Source: an uncultured Pseudomonadota bacterium
GTDB lineage: Bacteria; Myxococcota_A; UBA796; CAJQPC01
NCBI GenBank assembly: GCA_937915955.1
Contig: CALGIB010000511.1
Span: forward strand, 1-9,418
DNA length: 9,418 nucleotides
Direction of reading: 5' to 3'
Under the pieces are notes generated by a model. That model worked only from the letters and a program-made list of their open reading frames with translations. It made no database searches and had not been told where the DNA came from. Made by a program: the position numbers and the translations under genes. Shown piece after piece: positions 6,282-9,418 of the stretch. Within the stretch, counting starts at the first letter, position 1; each line of letters begins with the position of its first letter.

Positions 6282-6302
6282 GACCGCAGGTTACCGGCGC
6301 AG
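6282..6302. promoter_or_regulatory. 21-bp bidirectional promoter between leaderless divergent genes
   Basis: The whole gap between the two start codons is 21 bp. Its centre, GGTTACC (6289-6295), is a palindrome of the form GGTNACC. On the minus strand TAACCT (6293-6288) ends six bases before ATG 6281. On the plus strand GTTACC (6290-6295) ends seven bases before ATG 6303. There is no room for a usual leader with ribosome binding site, so both messages should be leaderless, or else start inside the opposing gene. Any -35 elements would lie within the opposing coding sequences. Confidence 0.4.
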
Positions 6303-7076
6303 ATGTGGCTGGACCCCCGAAATGGCCCTGAGTGGGACCTGCCGGAGCCCTCTGGGCCCGTCCGCAGCTACGTCGTGGCCAGCCTGCCCCGCACGGGCAG
6401 CACGCTGCTCTGCCGCACGCTCTGGGACAGCGGGCTGGCCGGGGCGCCCAAGGAGTACCTCAACCCCATGCAGCTGCGGGACTGGGAGCTTCGCTTCGGG
6501 GCGCAGCGCTATCGCCCTGTCCGCGGCCCTCTGCTGGGCCTGGTCGGCCGCCTGCGCTGGGACGAGGCCCGGCTGCGCGCTCACCTGGACCGGGTCCGGC
6601 GGCGTCGCAGCAGCGGGGGCTGGTTCGGGCTGAAGCTGCACGGCCACCACCGCGAGCGCTTCTTCGGCCAGGGCGGCCCCGAGCCTCTGCTCGGATCCGT
6701 GCGCTGGATCCACCTCGTCCGGCGGGATCACCTCGATCAAGCGATCAGCTGGGCGCGCGCCGAGCAGACCGGTCGTTGGTCGGAGCTGCAGCGCGAGGAC
6801 CTGCCGCCGCTCTACTCCCGTCGACGAATCCAGGCCTGCCTGGAGCGCATCGAGGCCCAGGAAGCCGCCTGGGAGGCCTTCTTCCGGCGACGGTCCACCT
6901 CGCCGCTCCGGCTGACCTGCGAGGACCTCGTCAACGACCTGCCCGGCGCGATCGAGCGCGTGCTCGAGCACCTCGAGATCCCCGGGAGACCCCCGCGCCT
7001 CGAGGCGGGGAGCCGTCCGCAGGCCGATCGAATCAACGAGCTCTGGAGGCGTCGTTTTCTGACGGGCAGAGCGTGA
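6303..7076 (+). CDS. Stf0-type sulfotransferase
   Basis: The protein has 257 residues, typical for Stf0-like sulfotransferases (the trehalose 2-sulfotransferase / NodH-like group), which transfer sulfate from PAPS to a sugar or glycolipid hydroxyl in the cytoplasm. The 5'-phosphosulfate loop is PRTGSTLL (residues 29-36) in the context YVVASLPRTGSTLLCRTL, followed by GLAGAPKEYLNP (44-55). FGLKLHGH (108-115) matches the family FGxK motif. RRDHLDQAISWARA (140-153) is the 3'-phosphate binding element. The C-terminal PQADRINELWRRRF matches the family's closing QAD-x-N-E-x-W segment. I start it at ATG 6303, which precedes the domain by about 20 residues. No PAPS synthesis genes or glycosyltransferases are in the window, so the acceptor is unknown. 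It is divergent from a methyltransferase and is followed 22 bp later by a lipoprotein gene on the same strand. Confidence 0.9.
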   Translation: MWLDPRNGPEWDLPEPSGPVRSYVVASLPRTGSTLLCRTLWDSGLAGAPKEYLNPMQLRDWELRFGAQRYRPVRGPLLGLVGRLRWDEARLRAHLDRVRRRRSSGGWFGLKLHGHHRERFFGQGGPEPLLGSVRWIHLVRRDHLDQAISWARAEQTGRWSELQREDLPPLYSRRRIQACLERIEAQEAAWEAFFRRRSTSPLRLTCEDLVNDLPGAIERVLEHLEIPGRPPRLEAGSRPQADRINELWRRRFLTGRA

Positions 7077-7086
7077 GAATCCAGGC

Positions 7087-7092
7087 TAGCTT
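7087..7092 (+). promoter_or_regulatory. Putative -10 element for a leaderless lipoprotein transcript
   Basis: TAGCTT ends six bases before ATG 7099, the distance expected between a -10 box and a transcription start. No ribosome binding site lies in the gap. The TAG of this element is also the in-frame stop that fixes the start of the lipoprotein. The preceding sulfotransferase gene ends at 7076, so read-through from it is an alternative. Confidence 0.4.
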
Positions 7093-7098
7093 CGCGGC

Positions 7099-8025
7099 AT
7101 GATCTTCTTCATCCTCGCCCTCGCATGCAGTGACAAGGACCCCGGTCCGTCCACCGACGACAGCGCCCCCGAGGGGGACGCGGACACGGACACGGACACC
7201 GACACGGACACCGACTCGGACGCCGACTCGGACTCGGACACGGACGCCTACCTCAGCGTGAAGGAGCTGCCCGAGACCGCCTCGGAGGTGGAGCTCTCGA
7301 GCTGCTACAGCTTCGACGAGGTCTGGAAGGACCGGACCGTGAACCCCGACTGCGCGGGCGTCGCGGGCAAGCTCTGGCTCTATGACTTCGAGACCGGCGA
7401 GCCCGTGGACACCGCCATGGTGCAGCTGTACGCCGCCGACACGACCAGCGCCGAGGTCGAGGCCAGCGACGAGACCAACAGCAACGGCCGCGTCGCGATC
7501 GAAGCGGCCGCCTGCGAGCCCAGGACCCTGGCGGTCGAGGCCAGCGACGACCTGGTCGCCACCATCAGCCAGCACCAGGTGCTGCTGGTCGAGGAGGACC
7601 TGAACCTGGTGTCGTTCTCGGCGGCGACGGTGGCGAGTCTGCCCGAGCTGCTCGAGGTCACCCTGGACGAGGAGAAGGGCATCGTCATGGGCCGCGTGGT
7701 GGGCTGCCAGCGGGATCCCGTGCGCTACAGCCAGGTCCTGGTGCGCGGCAGCGAGGGGATCCTCGCCGGCGTCGACGTCTTCTACTTCCGCGACAAGTTC
7801 CCCAGCAAGGAGCCCACCTTCACCGGCGGCGACGGCTATTGGATCGCGGTCAACGTGCCGCCCGGCGTGAAGACGATGGAGGCCTGGGTCTGGGACGGCA
7901 GCGGCTATGCCCTGCTGGGCCGCTCACCGGCCGAGGTCAAGCCCGCCGGCGTGACGCTCACCAGCATCTACACCGGACACCAATCCGGGGTGTTCGTGCC
8001 TGCGAGCTGCATCACCTGCGAGTGA
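7099..8025 (+). CDS. Lipoprotein with acidic Asp-Ser/Thr/Ala linker and two Ig-like regions
   Basis: The protein has 308 residues. MIFFILALACSDKD holds a lipobox with Cys10; an in-frame TAG four codons upstream excludes a longer signal peptide, so it has only nine residues before the Cys and no positive charge. Residues 27-50 are twelve Asp-X dipeptides (X is Thr, Ser or Ala), a flexible linker that would lift the globular part off the membrane. Residues 88-147 (VAGKLWLYDFETGEPVDTAM and so on to LAVEA) look like a carboxypeptidase-regulatory-like beta sandwich. Residues 194-292 (GIVMGRVVGC to the GGDGYWIAVNVPPG hairpin) look like a second one. Six further cysteines (69, 85, 139, 203, 304, 307) could form three disulfides, in line with export. 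Such folds often mediate adhesion or assembly at the cell surface, but no function can be assigned. Lipoprotein status is fairly sure; the fold is an inference. Confidence 0.8.
   Translation: MIFFILALACSDKDPGPSTDDSAPEGDADTDTDTDTDTDSDADSDSDTDAYLSVKELPETASEVELSSCYSFDEVWKDRTVNPDCAGVAGKLWLYDFETGEPVDTAMVQLYAADTTSAEVEASDETNSNGRVAIEAAACEPRTLAVEASDDLVATISQHQVLLVEEDLNLVSFSAATVASLPELLEVTLDEEKGIVMGRVVGCQRDPVRYSQVLVRGSEGILAGVDVFYFRDKFPSKEPTFTGGDGYWIAVNVPPGVKTMEAWVWDGSGYALLGRSPAEVKPAGVTLTSIYTGHQSGVFVPASCITCE
7177..7248 (+). repeat. Imperfect hexanucleotide repeat coding for Asp-X dipeptides
   Basis: Twelve units of GAC followed by a Thr, Ser or Ala codon encode the acidic linker of the lipoprotein. The units vary mainly in the second codon (ACG, ACC, TCG, GCG, GCC). 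The purest part is GACACG repeated with GACACC near 7183-7212. Such runs can change length by slippage in whole codons without breaking the frame. Confidence 0.85.
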
Positions 8026-8052
8026 TTCGGGGTGCGGAGCGGGCTGGCCGGA

Positions 8053-8058
8053 TACTCT
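8053..8058 (+). promoter_or_regulatory. Putative -10 element of the response regulator gene
   Basis: TACTCT lies 31 bases before ATG 8090, inside the 64-bp gap after the lipoprotein gene. The leader contains GGAG (8083-8086) only three bases before the start codon, an unusually short spacing. No -35 box or sigma-54 site (GG-N10-GC) was convincing. Confidence 0.3.
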
Positions 8059-8089
8059 CCGTCCCTGACCGCTGCACAGACCGGAGCTC

Positions 8090-9418
8090 ATGAGCGACAA
8101 GGCGTCCATTCTCGTCGTCGATGATGAGGAGCTGATTCGCTGGTCCATCGGCGAGCACCTCCGCTCGGAGGGCTACTCCGTGGTCGAGGCCGAGGACGGT
8201 GACAAGGGCTTCGAGGCGGTCGAGGCGCACTCTCCGGATCTGGTCCTGACGGACCTGCGCATGCCGCGCGTGGACGGCTTCGAGTTCATGCGACGGGTGC
8301 GGGCCAGCGGTCGCGACGTGCCCTTCGTGGTGCTGACCGCTAACGGCGAGGTCGACGCCGCGGTCCGGGCCACGCGCCTGGGCGCTGCGGCCTACCTCAC
8401 CAAGCCCTTCGACGTGCGGGAGGTCGGGCTGTCCATCGGCCGGGCCCTCGAGGAGCATCGGCTCCAGCACGAGGTCCGCTACCTGCGGGGTCGCCGGGCT
8501 CGCCGCTACGGGGACATCATCGGCGAGGCGCCGGCGATGAAGCGGCTGTTTCAGACCCTGGATCGGCTCAGCGAGATCGACGCGCCCACCGTCCTGCTGA
8601 TCGGCGAGAGCGGCGTCGGCAAGGACCTGGTCGCCAACGCCCTGCACGAGAACGGCCCTCGCAAGGCGGGTCCGATGATGGACATCGACTGCGCGTCCTT
8701 GCCCGAGCAGCTCGTCGAGAGCGAGCTGTTTGGCCACGAGCGCGGCTCGTTCACGGACGCCAAGCAGACCAAGAAGGGCTTGTTCGAGGTGGCCAAGGGC
8801 GGCACGGTCTTCCTGGACGAGATCGGCGAGATGAGCCTGGCGACCCAGGCCAAGTTCCTGCGCGCGCTGGAGAACCGGCGGTTCAAGCGGGTCGGCGGCA
8901 CGACGAACCTGCGCATGGACGCCGGTGTGATCGCCGCGACCAACCGCGACCTCGAGAAGGAGGTGGAGCAGGGCGGCTTCCGCCAGGACCTGTTCTTCCG
9001 GCTCAACGTCGTCCGCGTCGAGATCCCCGCCCTCCGCGAGCGGCGCGAGGACATCCCGCAGCTGGTCGACTTCTTCCTCACCCGCTTCAACCTGGAGTTC
9101 CGTCGAGAGGTGGGGGGCTTCGCCGAGGCCGCCGTGCGCCTGCTGGTGTCCTACCCCTGGCCGGGCAACGTGCGTGAGCTGCGCAACGTGGTCGAGCGCA
9201 TCGTGATCCTCGAGCCCCACGAGATCATCCTCCCCGAGCACCTGCCGCCCGAGATCCGCTGGGCGCGGCCGGGCCGCAGCGGCTCGCAGGTGCCCTTCGT
9301 CCTGCCCGAGGCGGGCGTGGTCCTCGAGGAGGTCGAGACCAGCCTCGTGCGTCAGGCGCTCGAGCGCACCGAGAACAACCAGTCGGCGGCGGCGCGCCTG
9401 CTGGGCATCAGCCGCTAC
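8090..9418 (+). CDS. NtrC-family sigma-54-dependent response regulator, C-terminus outside window
   Basis: All 443 visible codons are in frame. The receiver domain (residues 1-120) has acidic pocket Asp11/Asp12, phosphoacceptor Asp55 in LVLTDLRMP, Thr83 and Lys105. A linker helix leads to the AAA+ domain (about 140-380): Walker A GESGVGKD (172-179), sigma-54 contact loop GSFTDA (219-224) in place of the usual GAFTGA, Walker B VFLDEIGE (240-247), arginine fingers Arg298 and Arg304, and WPGNVREL (357-364). The Fis-type helix-turn-helix begins near residue 425 (RTENNQSAAARLLGISRY) and is cut by the window edge. Phosphorylation by a sensor kinase should drive hexamer formation and ATP-dependent activation of sigma-54 RNA polymerase at enhancer-bound promoters. 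The kinase is not visible and may follow downstream. Target genes are unknown. Confidence 0.97.
   Translation, partial: MSDKASILVVDDEELIRWSIGEHLRSEGYSVVEAEDGDKGFEAVEAHSPDLVLTDLRMPRVDGFEFMRRVRASGRDVPFVVLTANGEVDAAVRATRLGAAAYLTKPFDVREVGLSIGRALEEHRLQHEVRYLRGRRARRYGDIIGEAPAMKRLFQTLDRLSEIDAPTVLLIGESGVGKDLVANALHENGPRKAGPMMDIDCASLPEQLVESELFGHERGSFTDAKQTKKGLFEVAKGGTVFLDEIGEMSLATQAKFLRALENRRFKRVGGTTNLRMDAGVIAATNRDLEKEVEQGGFRQDLFFRLNVVRVEIPALRERREDIPQLVDFFLTRFNLEFRREVGGFAEAAVRLLVSYPWPGNVRELRNVVERIVILEPHEIILPEHLPPEIRWARPGRSGSQVPFVLPEAGVVLEEVETSLVRQALERTENNQSAAARLLGISRY

Noticed and set aside
7177..7248. Tandem repeats as a possible CRISPR array
   Set aside because: Units are 6 bp with no spacers and lie in frame within a lipoprotein gene.
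8012..9241. A 409-residue minus-strand open frame
   Set aside because: It is the antisense shadow of the NtrC-family gene, with repeated LEVQ/DHEA-like composition and no motif.

Overview
The window is gene-dense, very GC-rich bacterial DNA. Codon third positions are almost all G or C, so many long antisense open frames are only shadows of real genes. Three lipoproteins with Asp-Thr-Asp or Gly/Asp-rich flexible segments, an NtrC-type sigma-54 activator and the overall composition suggest an uncultured Myxococcota (former Deltaproteobacteria). This is inference from style, since no marker gene is present.

Layout, left to right. 1-682 (minus): two abutting lipoprotein genes, the downstream one cut by the window edge. 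803-1591 (plus): an acidic, tryptophan-rich protein I do not recognise. 1730-2608 (plus) and 2635-3552 (minus): two alpha/beta hydrolases of different subfamilies, converging on a 26-bp gap that holds a hairpin and both stop codons. 3589-4694 (minus): a damaged stretch with two broken gene remnants and a frameshifted protein gene of unknown function. 4861-5544 (plus): a DUF2461 (TIGR02453) protein. 5607-6281 (minus): a class I SAM-dependent methyltransferase, divergent from a Stf0-type sulfotransferase at 6303-7076 (plus) with only 21 bp between their start codons. 7099-8025 (plus): a lipoprotein with an Asp-Ser/Thr/Ala linker and two Ig-like regions. 8090-9418 (plus): an NtrC-family response regulator cut off in its C-terminal DNA-binding helix.

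The genes do not form one evident pathway. The closest functional pair is the methyltransferase and sulfotransferase, which could both modify small molecules or surface glycans, but nothing in the window names their substrates. The regulator's target and its partner kinase are not visible.

I do not see a clear undescribed system. The most noteworthy signals are: three lipoproteins whose signal peptides are forced by in-frame stops to be only 6-10 residues long without positive charge; apparent leaderless starts, including one shared 21-bp divergent promoter; a cluster of four reading-frame lesions in about 430 bp; and dyad symmetries at two divergent promoter regions. No rRNA, tRNA, CRISPR array or transposase was found.
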